From NCBI GenBank assembly GCA_903909375.1, contig CAIVVM010000017.1, forward strand, positions 1 through 64,000: a DNA stretch of 64,000 nt. The letters are read 5' to 3'. Origin of the DNA: an uncultured Alphaproteobacteria bacterium (GTDB lineage Bacteria; Pseudomonadota; Alphaproteobacteria; Caulobacterales; Caulobacteraceae). The notes below the pieces were generated by a model that saw nothing but the letters and a program-made list of their open reading frames with translations, ran no database searches and was not told where the DNA came from. Position numbers and translations under genes: made by a program. This document shows positions 1-7,643 of the stretch, piece by piece; position 1 is the first letter of the stretch, and every line of letters begins with the position of its first letter.

Positions 1-1
1 C

Positions 2-238
2 GCCTTTCTGGCGACCCCGTTCGAGGACCTGATCGACCGGTTTTCCGAGGAATTCGGCCTTGGCGAATTCAACCCGGACCCCAAGCCCCCGCCCGAACCC
101 GAGCCACCGCCGCGTCCGCGCCAGAAGGGCTACGACCCGCCACCGCCCGGCTCACGCTATGCCGCGAACTTCTCGCCCCCGGGCGGCGCGTCCTCGAACG
201 GCGCGTCCGCCGATCCCGCCTGGCGCAGCTCCGGCTGA
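2..238 (+). CDS. C-terminal part of an unrecognised protein
   Basis: An open frame enters from the left edge and ends at a TGA at 236-238, giving 78 visible residues. It opens with an acidic, probably helical stretch (PFEDLIDRFSEEFG), then a proline-rich run (PDPKPPPEPEPPPRPR) and a low-complexity tail rich in Gly, Ser, Ala and Pro. I do not recognise a family. The tail looks like an unstructured C-terminus, and the N-terminal domain that would identify the protein lies outside the window. Frame choice rests on continuity to the edge and on GC-rich third positions. Confidence 0.55.
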   Translation, partial: AFLATPFEDLIDRFSEEFGLGEFNPDPKPPPEPEPPPRPRQKGYDPPPPGSRYAANFSPPGGASSNGASADPAWRSSG

Positions 239-268
239 CGCGTCCCAGCGCCTTCCCCCAACAAAACG

Positions 269-415
269 TGTCATCCCGGTTTCGCGGCACGCGAAGACCG
301 GGACCCATAAACGCTGGCGCTTCCGGATAGCCCTGCGGCGGCAACGCCGTGCCTGTGCTTCAACCCCGACGTCTATGGGTCCCGGTCTTCGCCTCTGGCG
401 AAACCGGGATGACAC
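269..415. repeat. BIME-like pair of inverted REP-type palindromes
   Basis: Two copies of a hairpin-forming unit face each other. The outer arms GTGTCATCCCGGTTT (269-283) and AAACCGGGATGACAC (401-415) are perfect 15-bp complements. The inner arms GAAGACCGGGACCCATA (293-309) and TATGGGTCCCGGTCTTC (374-390) are perfect 17-bp complements. Each unit is itself an imperfect palindrome because the CCCGG and CCGGG blocks face each other around a short loop. The pair sits between genes and encodes no credible protein. This is the architecture of REP/BIME elements. Roles known for such elements elsewhere include mRNA 3'-end stabilisation and termination; nothing here shows which applies. No further copy was noticed in the window. 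Confidence 0.8.
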
Positions 416-656
416 CCTGTGGGTGAACCCGGGCGCCCTTCTGCGTTTTCAGCGTCTTTCTGCGGTTGAACCTTTCTGCATACCGTCTGGCCCGGCTGCT
501 CCGGCTGGCGGCAGCCCACCTTCGTCGTCATGGCGCGGTGAGGGGTAGCGCCTGTGCGCCCGGCGCGGTCCACCGTCGCACCGGTCTTGCATCCCGCCCA
601 CTTCTGCGCCCTACATTCCAGGCGGGCCGGAGTCGTGGCGGCCAATCGGGGGATGA
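416..656. other. Intergenic spacer upstream of the nucleoside transporter
   Basis: This spacer separates the inverted-repeat element from the next gene. Open frames cross it on both strands but none has a ribosome-binding site or a recognisable product. I see no clear promoter, although transcription of the transporter gene must start in or before this stretch. Confidence 0.4.
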
Positions 657-1937
657 ATGTTCGGTCTGGAGAATGCGCAGAGCCTGGTGGGCATTGGGTC
701 AGTGTTGCTGATCTGCTGGGCGGTGTCGGAAAACCGGGGCCAGTTCCCCTGGAAACTGGCGATCGGCGCGATCCTGACGCAGGCGATCCTGGTGATGGCG
801 CTGTTCGGCCTGCCGCCGCTGCGTGAGGCGCTGCAGGGCGTGGGTGTCGTGGTCGACGGTCTGGCCTCATCCACCCAGGCGGGCGTCAGCTTCGTGTTCG
901 GCTTCCTGGCGGGTACGCCGAACCAGCCCTATCCGCTCACTGATGGCGGGGCGCTGTTTGTCTTTGCCTTCCGGGTGCTGCCGGTCATCCTCGTGGTCTG
1001 CGCGCTGGCGGCCCTGCTGTGGCATTGGAAGATCCTGGTCTGGATCACCCAGCTCTTCGGCGTGGTGTTCGAGCGCACCATGGGCCTGCGCGGCCCGCCG
1101 GCGCTGGCCACTGCCGCCACCGTGTTCATGGGCCAGGTCGAGGGCCCGATCTTCATCCGCAGCTACCTGCCGGGCCTCTCGCGTTCCGAGCTTTTCATGT
1201 TGATCGCCGTAGGGATGGCCTGCGTCTCGGGATCGACCATGGTCGCCTACGCCACCATCCTGAAGGATGTACTGCCGGGGGCCGCCGCCCACGTGCTGAC
1301 CGCCTCCATAGTCTCCGCACCCGCGGGCATCCTGCTGGCGCGGATCATCATCCCCCGCGATGCGGTGATCGAGCAGACCCAGGCCTACGATCCGGCTGCG
1401 GCCAAGCGCTACGCCAGCTCCATCGACGCCCTGATCAAGGGCACCAACGACGGCCTGCAGATCGTCATGAACGTGGCCGCCACCCTGATCGTCTTCGTGG
1501 CCCTGGTGGCCATGCTGAATGGAATGCTTGGCCTCTTTGGCGAGGTAGCGGGCGCGCCGCTTTCCGTGGAGCGCGGCCTCGGCCTGATCTTCGCCCCGCT
1601 GGCCTGGGCCATCGGCGTACCCTGGCGGGACGCCCCGGCCGCCGGTTCCCTGCTGGGGGTGAAGCTGGTGTTGACCGAGTTCACCGCCTTCATCCGGATG
1701 GGGGAAATCCCGCTGGACGCCATGGACCCCCGCACCCGCATCCTGATGACCTACGCCCTGTGCGGCTTTGCCAACATCGCCTCGGTCGGCATCAACCTGG
1801 CCGGTTTCTCGGTGCTGGTGCCGGAGCGGCGCGACGAGGTGGTGGGCATGGTCTGGAAGGCGATGATGGCCGGGTTCCTGGCCACCTGCCTAACCGCCTC
1901 GATCGTGGGCCTGCTGCCGGCGGCGCTGTTCGGGTAG
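657..1937 (+). CDS. NupC-type concentrative nucleoside transporter
   Basis: The 426-residue hydrophobic inner-membrane protein is normal in length for the CNT (NupC) family, which imports nucleosides with a proton or sodium gradient. Family signatures are visible: GQVEGPIFIRSYLPG around residue 160 corresponds to the GQTEAPL-type substrate-binding loop, and YALCGFANIASVGI near residue 365 is the conserved C-terminal motif. The TE of the first motif is VE here, a small departure. The ATG at 657 follows a GGGGG stretch. The gene stands alone and converges tightly on the following minus-strand methyltransferase, with one base between stop codons. Substrate range cannot be read from sequence. Confidence 0.88.
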   Translation: MFGLENAQSLVGIGSVLLICWAVSENRGQFPWKLAIGAILTQAILVMALFGLPPLREALQGVGVVVDGLASSTQAGVSFVFGFLAGTPNQPYPLTDGGALFVFAFRVLPVILVVCALAALLWHWKILVWITQLFGVVFERTMGLRGPPALATAATVFMGQVEGPIFIRSYLPGLSRSELFMLIAVGMACVSGSTMVAYATILKDVLPGAAAHVLTASIVSAPAGILLARIIIPRDAVIEQTQAYDPAAAKRYASSIDALIKGTNDGLQIVMNVAATLIVFVALVAMLNGMLGLFGEVAGAPLSVERGLGLIFAPLAWAIGVPWRDAPAAGSLLGVKLVLTEFTAFIRMGEIPLDAMDPRTRILMTYALCGFANIASVGINLAGFSVLVPERRDEVVGMVWKAMMAGFLATCLTASIVGLLPAALFG

Positions 1938-1938
1938 T

Positions 1939-2697
1939 TCAGCCTGCTTTACGCAGGACGCAGAGGGACTGACCAAGCGCACCCTCGGCGACGACCGCGT
2001 CGCTTCCGTCGCGGATATCGACGATGTCCATGCCCAGCTCGCGGGCCCAAACCTCAAGGGCCCCGCGGTCGATGAACGTATTCAGCGGCTGCATGTGCTT
2101 GAGTTTGTGGTTGGTCACCGTGTCCCGGAAGATCTGCAGGTGGACCGGATCGCGGAACTCCAGGAACGAAAACACCACAGCCCCGCCGGGCTTCAGCACG
2201 CGGTGCGCTTCCTCGAGATACCAGTAGCTCTGCTCGTGCAGCAGATGGGTCAGGACCGAAAAGAAGCAGACCATGTCGGCGGCGCCGTCCGCCTCTGGAA
2301 TGCCGATATGATCGATGACCTCGAAGCGCCAGTCAGGCCGCGCGCTGATCTTGCGGGCGTGCTCGATCAGGTCGGGCACCAGATCAACGCCGAGATAGGT
2401 TCCGGTCAGCCACGCCGAGAGGGGCCGGGCCAGACGTCCCGAGCCACAACCGACATCGACCAGGTGGCCGTCAATCGGGAGGCCGTAGTGGCGAAGCACC
2501 GACAGTTCTATCGCGCCCACCTGTTCGAAGCCGCCGCCGATGGCGCTCTCCATGGCCTCGACGTGGGACATCTGCCCCTTGATGGCCGCGACGAAGGCGA
2601 TGTTCACCGCCTTCAGGTCGGTGGAATCCGGCTGCCGGTTCAAGCGGGAAGGCGACAGCGCTTCCCGGACAAACCGCAGCGGATGAAACCCTGACAT
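1939..2697 (-). CDS. Class I SAM-dependent methyltransferase
   Basis: A 252-residue protein with a Rossmann-type methyltransferase core. Motif I is LVDVGCGSGRLARPL near residue 82, followed by the acidic loop YLGVDLVPDLIEHAR. AADMVCFFSVLTHLL fits the motif IV region, and HRVLKPGGAVVFSF is the usual post-core strand. An extra N-terminal segment of about 60 residues precedes the core. A GGGGGAAA run lies just upstream of the ATG. The methyl acceptor is unknown. The gene diverges from a glutathione transferase gene across about 120 bp that must hold promoters for both. Confidence 0.82.
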   Translation of the reverse strand: MSGFHPLRFVREALSPSRLNRQPDSTDLKAVNIAFVAAIKGQMSHVEAMESAIGGGFEQVGAIELSVLRHYGLPIDGHLVDVGCGSGRLARPLSAWLTGTYLGVDLVPDLIEHARKISARPDWRFEVIDHIGIPEADGAADMVCFFSVLTHLLHEQSYWYLEEAHRVLKPGGAVVFSFLEFRDPVHLQIFRDTVTNHKLKHMQPLNTFIDRGALEVWARELGMDIVDIRDGSDAVVAEGALGQSLCVLRKAG

Positions 2698-2818
2698 CGA
2701 AATTTCCCCCGAATTTTCTTAAGGGTAGCAATGACGCTCGCAGGGGTCGATTGTTATTCGGCCTTGATCAATGGCAAGGCGCACGCGCTAGATTGGTTCC
2801 CGAAAAGGAACGCCGCAG

Positions 2819-3454
2819 ATGAAGATCTACGACACGCCGCTCGCCCCCAATCCACGCCGGGTGCGGTGGTTCATGGCCGAGAAGGGCATCCAGGACATCG
2901 AGGTCGTGACGCTCAGCCTGATGGATGGCCAGCAGCGCGACCCGGCCTATGTGGCCAGGGCAGGCCTGCCGCAGGTGCCGATGCTGGAACTGGATGACGG
3001 GACCTGCATCACGGAATCACTGGCCATCTGTCGCTACCTGGAAAGCGTCTATCCCGAGCCAAACCTGTTCGGCCGCAACCCGCAGGAAATGGCGGTGATC
3101 GAGATGTGGACTCGCCGTGCGGAGATGATGGTGGCCACGCCCCTGATGGTCGCGGTGCGCCACCTTAACCCGCGCATGGCGGCGCTGGAGGCGCAGGTTC
3201 CGGCGATCGGCGAGCACAGCCTGGCCGGCGCACTCTCGGCGTTGAAGTTCCTGGATCGGCGACTGGCGGACAGCGAATGGCTGGCCGCAGGCCGCATAAC
3301 CATCGCCGATATCGTCGCCTTCGCCGGCGTCGACTTTGGTCGGATGATCAAGCTCCAGGTGCCCGACGCGTTGGTCCATGTGCATCGTTGGGCCGAGGCT
3401 ATGCGGGCGCGACCTGCGGCAACGGCCGGGATGCCGCCGCGTCCTGCGGTCTAA
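2819..3454 (+). CDS. Glutathione S-transferase family protein
   Basis: A soluble protein of 211 residues, the typical GST length. The N-terminal thioredoxin fold starts MKIYDTPLAPNPRRVRW. It contains the cis-proline glutathione site LPQVPMLEL near residue 60 and the gamma-glutamyl-binding ESLAICRYLE near 75. The C-terminal half is a helical GST_C domain with the N-capping region ITIADIVAFAG. GSTs conjugate glutathione to electrophiles or act as peroxidases or isomerases; the specific reaction is not evident. The last 56 bases overlap the end of the convergent LLM oxidoreductase gene, an unusually long 3' overlap. Confidence 0.87.
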   Translation: MKIYDTPLAPNPRRVRWFMAEKGIQDIEVVTLSLMDGQQRDPAYVARAGLPQVPMLELDDGTCITESLAICRYLESVYPEPNLFGRNPQEMAVIEMWTRRAEMMVATPLMVAVRHLNPRMAALEAQVPAIGEHSLAGALSALKFLDRRLADSEWLAAGRITIADIVAFAGVDFGRMIKLQVPDALVHVHRWAEAMRARPAATAGMPPRPAV

Positions 3455-4433
3455 GCAGTTCAAGAGACCGGATCCGGGCCTGCAGCGACGGCCCGGTGGC
3501 CATGACGAAGACCTCGTCGGCTTCGGCGTGCGCGGCCTTGGCGGCCAGGGTTGCGCGAACAGACCCTGCGTCGCCGGCGATGGTGCGCCCCTCGACGTCG
3601 GCCAGCAGCGGCGTGCCGGCCCATTCGGCCAGGAAGGACTCGGCGCTATCCACGTCGGTGAAACGCCGGCGGCGCCCTGAAAGCATCGCGACATTGCCGG
3701 CCCGGCGCATCGCGTCTCCGCGCCATCCGGCCTCCTCGGTCTCCGCCGCAAAGGCCACCATGGCGGTCCCGGCCCAGGGCTCGCTACGGAACGCCGAGGG
3801 CTCGAACGTCCGCCGGTAGGCCGCGATCGCCGGCCCGGCCTCGGTCCGCGCGATGAACTCGGCAAACACCAGTCCCACGCCCATGTTCCCGGCGAACTGG
3901 GCGCTCTCTTCCGAGGTGCACAACACGAACACGTCGGGATGTGAGGGTCCCGTCGGATTGGCCTTGATATCGTAGATCGGGTGACCAGGCTGGATCGGGA
4001 CCTTGCCCGAGGAGTCCAGCAACCAGGCTGTCAGCAGCTGAAAATACTGTGGAAAGGCGTCCGATCCGACCGAGCGCAGCGCGCCGCCGGTGCGGCCATC
4101 GGCGCCCAGCGCCCGGCCAAGGCCCAGGTCGATCCGGCCCGGCGCCAGGGCCTCAAGCATCATGAAGTTCTCCGCGACCTTCAGCGGCGAATAGTTGACC
4201 AGCATCACGCCGCCGGAGCCCAGACGGATGGTCGAGGTCTGCTGACTGATGGCGGCGATCAGAAGCTCCGGACCTGGCGATCCCAGCCCCGCGATGTTGT
4301 GGTGCTCGGCCATCCAGAACCGGTGATAGCCAAAGGCTTCGGCCGCCTTGGCGACCTCGATGGTTTCGCGCACGGCCTGGGCCTGCGTCGCTTCGCCCGT
4401 GACCGGCGACAGGTCGAGAACGGAAAGCTTCAT
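3399..4433 (-). CDS. LLM-class flavin-dependent oxidoreductase (luciferase-like)
   Basis: The 344-residue protein has the N-terminal signature LSVLDLSPV and the block FGYHRFWMAEHHN near residue 40, typical of bacterial luciferase-like TIM-barrel flavoproteins (the MsnO8-like subgroup). Strand regions such as RLGSGGVMLVNYSPLKVAE and GRIDLGLGRALGADGRT fit the FMN-phosphate side of the barrel. Members use FMNH2 with O2, or F420, to oxidise small substrates; the substrate here is unknown. The gene lies 3 bp behind the GFA-family gene on the same strand, so the two are probably one transcript. Confidence 0.87.
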   Translation of the reverse strand: MKLSVLDLSPVTGEATQAQAVRETIEVAKAAEAFGYHRFWMAEHHNIAGLGSPGPELLIAAISQQTSTIRLGSGGVMLVNYSPLKVAENFMMLEALAPGRIDLGLGRALGADGRTGGALRSVGSDAFPQYFQLLTAWLLDSSGKVPIQPGHPIYDIKANPTGPSHPDVFVLCTSEESAQFAGNMGVGLVFAEFIARTEAGPAIAAYRRTFEPSAFRSEPWAGTAMVAFAAETEEAGWRGDAMRRAGNVAMLSGRRRRFTDVDSAESFLAEWAGTPLLADVEGRTIAGDAGSVRATLAAKAAHAEADEVFVMATGPSLQARIRSLELLRPQDAAASRPLPQVAPA

Positions 4434-4436
4434 GTG

Positions 4437-4796
4437 TCAGTTATCGTCCAGATAGCGCCAGGTGTCGGCCCCGTCGAACTGGCGGATCCGCACCGCGCTT
4501 AGGTCAAGGCCATCGATGAGCCGGGCGTTGACAGCCATCCTGTCGCGCGATCCGTCCAGGCTCTGCCAATGGGTGGTGACGCCGCATGACCGGCAGCGGT
4601 GGAAGGCCAGCATGCGATCACCCCAGACATAGGGCTGTGTGCTCTGCGGGGCGGGCAGGGTGACCTCGCTGGGTCTGTAGTAGGCCCACCGCGCGCCCAA
4701 CCGGCGGCAAATCGAGCAGTTGCATTCGCTGACCTCGGTCGGCGCCTCGGGCGCCTGAAGCCGCGCGGCGCCGCAATGACAGGCAAATTCGATCAT
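4437..4796 (-). CDS. GFA/CENP-V domain zinc protein
   Basis: A small 119-residue protein with the cysteine layout of the glutathione-dependent formaldehyde-activating (GFA, Mss4-like) fold: CHCGAA at the N-terminus, CNCSICRRLGARWAYY around residue 30 and CRSCGVTTHW around 70. These cysteines bind zinc in the family. A strong ribosome-binding site (GGGGGAGGAG) sits upstream of the ATG. Many members have no known activity despite the family name. It is the first gene of a probable two-gene unit with the LLM oxidoreductase. A truncated relative lies at 8729. Confidence 0.87.
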   Translation of the reverse strand: MIEFACHCGAARLQAPEAPTEVSECNCSICRRLGARWAYYRPSEVTLPAPQSTQPYVWGDRMLAFHRCRSCGVTTHWQSLDGSRDRMAVNARLIDGLDLSAVRIRQFDGADTWRYLDDN

Positions 4797-4907
4797 GCGT
4801 GTGCTCCTCCCCCGGCCATTGCTGAGGCTGAAGATCGCCGGTGTCCAGTCAAAGTGTCAGCGACCACGCGCGCCGAAGTCCCGGAAAACCCTGGAAAAGC
4901 CCGCGTG

Positions 4908-5357
4908 TCAGGGTTTGTGCGACGCGTGCTGCGCGGTGTCCGTCACGCGGGTCCACACCTGCGACCTGCAGATCAGTCCGCCGACAAGGCAGCCCTTCAC
5001 CTTGATGGCGTCGTCATTGACGTACTGTGCGGACCCTTTGAACGTCACCCCCAGGTCCGGCACATCAACCTTCCCCCGGGCCACGCCATCATCGCCGCGT
5101 ACAAAGTCCCGCAGCAGTTGCTGACCTACCAGCTCAGCCTTTCCGCCCCGCGCAGCATCCGCTCGTGCCCGCTCCGTCGCCCAGACCACGTCGCCGCAGA
5201 TCCTGGGGCCGCAGGGTCGCAACTTCAGGTGCACGGTATTTTTCGGGTTCTGCCATACCCCGTTGAACTCATCGGCTGATCGGCTCGAGGCGGACCCCCC
5301 AGCCAGTGCGCAAGCTGCTGCGGCAGCCCCGATCACGAATCTTCGACCTTGGGTCAT
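4908..5357 (-). CDS. Secreted DUF2147 domain protein
   Basis: A 149-residue protein with an N-terminal signal peptide (RRFVIGAAAAACALAGG) that could also be Tat-compatible. The DUF2147 core follows: FNGVWQNPKNTVHLKL, then CGPRICGDVVWA and a C-terminal strand SQVWTRVTD. DUF2147 proteins are small beta-barrel-like periplasmic proteins of unknown function. Four cysteines in the mature part could form disulfides. The gene begins 33 bp after the thioesterase stop codon on the same strand, so the two may be co-transcribed. Confidence 0.8.
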   Translation of the reverse strand: MTQGRRFVIGAAAAACALAGGSASSRSADEFNGVWQNPKNTVHLKLRPCGPRICGDVVWATERARADAARGGKAELVGQQLLRDFVRGDDGVARGKVDVPDLGVTFKGSAQYVNDDAIKVKGCLVGGLICRSQVWTRVTDTAQHASHKP

Positions 5358-5390
5358 GACGCCTCATAGTGGGGGCGTATGACGATCTCT

Positions 5391-5852
5391 TTACGTCCGG
5401 GGCTTTCGCTTCTTCAGCACAGCCGAGAAGCTCATGACGGGCTCGTCCTTCGAAGTGATCAGGCCGCGCACGAAAATCATGCTGCGGCCGGCCTTCACGA
5501 CCTCGCCCCGGCATTCCACCAGATCGCCGATATGGGCGGTGCCCACGAACTCGCCGTTGAAGGTGGCCGTGACGCTGTGGTCGTCGTTCAACTCGTCGCG
5601 CGCGATCACGAACAGGCAGAAATCGGCGAAGGTCATGACGCAGCCGCCATGCAGGAACATGCCGCCGTTCATGTGCTTGTGTTCGGCGCGAAACGCGCAC
5701 ACCGGCCCCCGCTCGTCGATCCGGTAGTAGAAGGGCCCTGCCAGATCCTCGTAGGGATCACCGCCCGGATAGTAGGACCAGCCTGCCCATTCTCCCTCGG
5801 TGACCTGAATGAGCTTGGAGGTATAGCTGTTCTGGGTCTCGCCGCCGTCCAT
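5391..5852 (-). CDS. PaaI-type hotdog thioesterase
   Basis: The 153-residue protein has the hotdog-fold signature HMNGGMFLHGGCVMTFADFC, in which the HGG turn lies before the central helix as in PaaI and YdiI acyl-CoA thioesterases. I chose the ATG at 5852 because GGAGGA lies just before it; a longer frame upstream overlaps the divergent small gene and lacks such a site. The likely reaction is hydrolysis of an acyl- or aryl-CoA thioester. The acyl-CoA dehydrogenase gene 390 bp away on the other strand makes a fatty-acid or aromatic-acid role plausible. Confidence 0.83.
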   Translation of the reverse strand: MDGGETQNSYTSKLIQVTEGEWAGWSYYPGGDPYEDLAGPFYYRIDERGPVCAFRAEHKHMNGGMFLHGGCVMTFADFCLFVIARDELNDDHSVTATFNGEFVGTAHIGDLVECRGEVVKAGRSMIFVRGLITSKDEPVMSFSAVLKKRKPRT

Positions 5853-5941
5853 CAATCCTCCATGTCGCGCGCGAAGCGTTTGCTCCGCCTGCGTTCCATC
5901 TCTAGTTTGGCCGCGTCGCTTAAGCCTTTCCAGGACCCAAG

Positions 5942-6232
5942 ATGCAAGGCCGGACCGTGATTCTTCTGGCAAGCCTGATGCTGATCGCGTCCCCGGCTTT
6001 GGCTGAACCCCCCAGGGCAGAGGCGCCTGCGCCCTCGTCTAAGCCGGTTGCGGCCGCTGAGAAACCGGTCGACGAGAACGGCGTGCCTGCCTGGGCCAAG
6101 CGTAAGCGGATGCAGCCAGTGCAGTCGTGCGAAACCAAGCCTAACATTGGGGTCGAGACCTGGCGGCAGAAACTGGATTCGTCCGCCCCCCAGCGCCTGA
6201 AGCCGCGCACTCCCACCTCAACCTGTCACTAA
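5942..6232 (+). CDS. Small secreted protein of unknown function
   Basis: A 96-residue product with a clear signal peptide (VILLASLMLIASPALAE, cleavage near residue 21), a Pro/Ala-rich linker and a short basic C-terminus with two cysteines (SCET and STCH), which could pair in the periplasm. I recognise no family. It ends 10 bp before the acyl-CoA dehydrogenase start and may share its transcript. The signal peptide makes it more credible than the alternative frames here. Confidence 0.6.
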   Translation: MQGRTVILLASLMLIASPALAEPPRAEAPAPSSKPVAAAEKPVDENGVPAWAKRKRMQPVQSCETKPNIGVETWRQKLDSSAPQRLKPRTPTSTCH

Positions 6233-6242
6233 GGATATCCCC

Positions 6243-7391
6243 ATGGCGCTGGACGCCGAGACCCGCGATCAGTTGATCGACACTGTGCGCCGCTTCGTCA
6301 GCGAGCGTCTGCGCCCTCTGGAGGCCAAGGTGGCCGAAGAGGACGCCATGCCGCAGGACGTGGTGGACGAAATGAAGGCGCTGGGCCTGTTCGGTCTTTC
6401 GATCCCCGAGAGCTACGGCGGCCTGGACCTTACCATGGAGGAAGAGTGCCTTGTGGTGGTGGAGTTGGGGCGCACCAGCCCGGCGTTCCGCTCGACCTTC
6501 GGCACCAATGTGGGAATTGGCTCACAGGCGCTGGTGATGTTCGGCACCGAGGCCCAGAAGCAGAAATACCTGCCGGGCATCGCGTCGGGCGACATCATCA
6601 CCTCGTTCGCGCTCACGGAGCCGGAGGCGGGGTCCGACAGCGCCGCGGTGCAGACCCGGGCGATTCTTGATGGCGATCACTACGTTCTGAACGGCGCGAA
6701 ACGCTACATCACCAACGCCAACAAGGCCGACCTGTTTACGGTGATGGCGCGCTCTGATCCCTCAAAACCCGGTGGCGGCGGGGTTTCCGCATTTCTGGTG
6801 GAGCGCAATTCGCCGGGCCTCACCGTCGGCAAGCCCGAGAAGAAAATGGGCCAGCAGGGGGCCCACGTCTGCGATGTCGTCTTCGACAACGTCCGCGTGC
6901 CTGTCGAGAACCGCATCGGCGCCGAGGGCGAGGGCTTCAAGGTGGCCATGCAGGTGCTGGACAAGGGGCGTCTGCACATCTCGGCATTGTGCGTCGGCGT
7001 AGCCGAGCGCCTGATCACCGACTGCGTGGCCTATGCCACCGAGCGCAAGCAATTCGGCCAGCCCCTGAGCGGGTTCCAGCTGGTCCAGGGGATGCTGGCG
7101 GACTGCAAGACCGAGGCGCTGGCCGCAAAGGCTCTGACCATGGAGACGGCCCGCAAACGCGACCTAGGCCAGAACGTCACCATGGAGGGCGCAGCCGCCA
7201 AATACTTCGCCTCCGAGATGGTAGGGCGTGTCGCCGACAAGGCCGTGCAGATCTTCGGCGGCGCCGGCTACATCGCCGAGTACGGCATCGAGCGCTTCTA
7301 CCGCGACGTCCGGATCTTCCGGATCTACGAAGGCACCAGCCAGATCCAGCAGGTGATCATCGCGCGCGAGACCATCAAGCGGGGCGGTTAG
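6243..7391 (+). CDS. Acyl-CoA dehydrogenase
   Basis: A 382-residue flavoprotein with the full acyl-CoA dehydrogenase layout: a helical N-domain, the FAD/substrate strand region FALTEPEAGSDSAAVQT near residue 123, the beta domain, and a C-terminal helical domain with YATERKQFGQPLSGFQ and QIFGGAGYIAEYGIERFYRD. The catalytic base is the Glu in RIYEGTSQIQ near residue 365, as in medium-chain enzymes. It oxidises an acyl-CoA to the 2-enoyl-CoA and passes electrons to ETF; chain or branch specificity is not evident. The stop codon TAG shares its last base with the GTG start of the next gene. Confidence 0.93.
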   Translation: MALDAETRDQLIDTVRRFVSERLRPLEAKVAEEDAMPQDVVDEMKALGLFGLSIPESYGGLDLTMEEECLVVVELGRTSPAFRSTFGTNVGIGSQALVMFGTEAQKQKYLPGIASGDIITSFALTEPEAGSDSAAVQTRAILDGDHYVLNGAKRYITNANKADLFTVMARSDPSKPGGGGVSAFLVERNSPGLTVGKPEKKMGQQGAHVCDVVFDNVRVPVENRIGAEGEGFKVAMQVLDKGRLHISALCVGVAERLITDCVAYATERKQFGQPLSGFQLVQGMLADCKTEALAAKALTMETARKRDLGQNVTMEGAAAKYFASEMVGRVADKAVQIFGGAGYIAEYGIERFYRDVRIFRIYEGTSQIQQVIIARETIKRGG

Positions 7392-7636
7392 TGAGCGAAG
7401 TTCTGGAAGCGGCGATTTTCGACCTGCTGAGCAAGGTCCCGCCCGGCAAATCCGTGTCGCCCGAAGATGTTGCGCGATCCGTCGATCCGGAGAGCTGGCG
7501 TCGCACGCTGGGTCATGTCCGCGCCGTGGCGCGGGGGCTGGCGCGGCAGGGCCGGTTGGTGATCCTGAGACACAACAAACCCGCCGATCCGGATGACTTC
7601 AAGGGCGTCTACCGTCTCCGGCTGCCGCCAGCCTGA
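7391..7636 (+). CDS. DUF3253 domain protein (small winged-helix-like)
   Basis: The reading frame starts at a GTG that overlaps the preceding stop by one base and encodes 81 residues. The sequence, with KVPPGKSVSPEDVARSV, a central RTLGHVRAVARGLARQGRLVIL and a basic C-terminus, matches DUF3253, a small family that looks like a winged helix and is of unknown function. It is translationally coupled to the acyl-CoA dehydrogenase and followed 7 bp later by the lipoprotein hydrolase, so the three probably form one operon. Confidence 0.75.
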   Translation: MSEVLEAAIFDLLSKVPPGKSVSPEDVARSVDPESWRRTLGHVRAVARGLARQGRLVILRHNKPADPDDFKGVYRLRLPPA

Positions 7637-7643
7637 CAGGGCG

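Noticed and set aside
60-548. Frames on both strands across the palindromic repeat region
   Set aside because: They translate the inverted repeats and lack ribosome-binding sites; the repeat structure explains the absence of stops.
1019-1972. Plus-strand frame of 317 codons inside the nucleoside transporter gene
   Set aside because: Out-of-frame shadow: composition is Arg/His/Gly/Pro-rich and there is no ribosome-binding site or recognisable motif.
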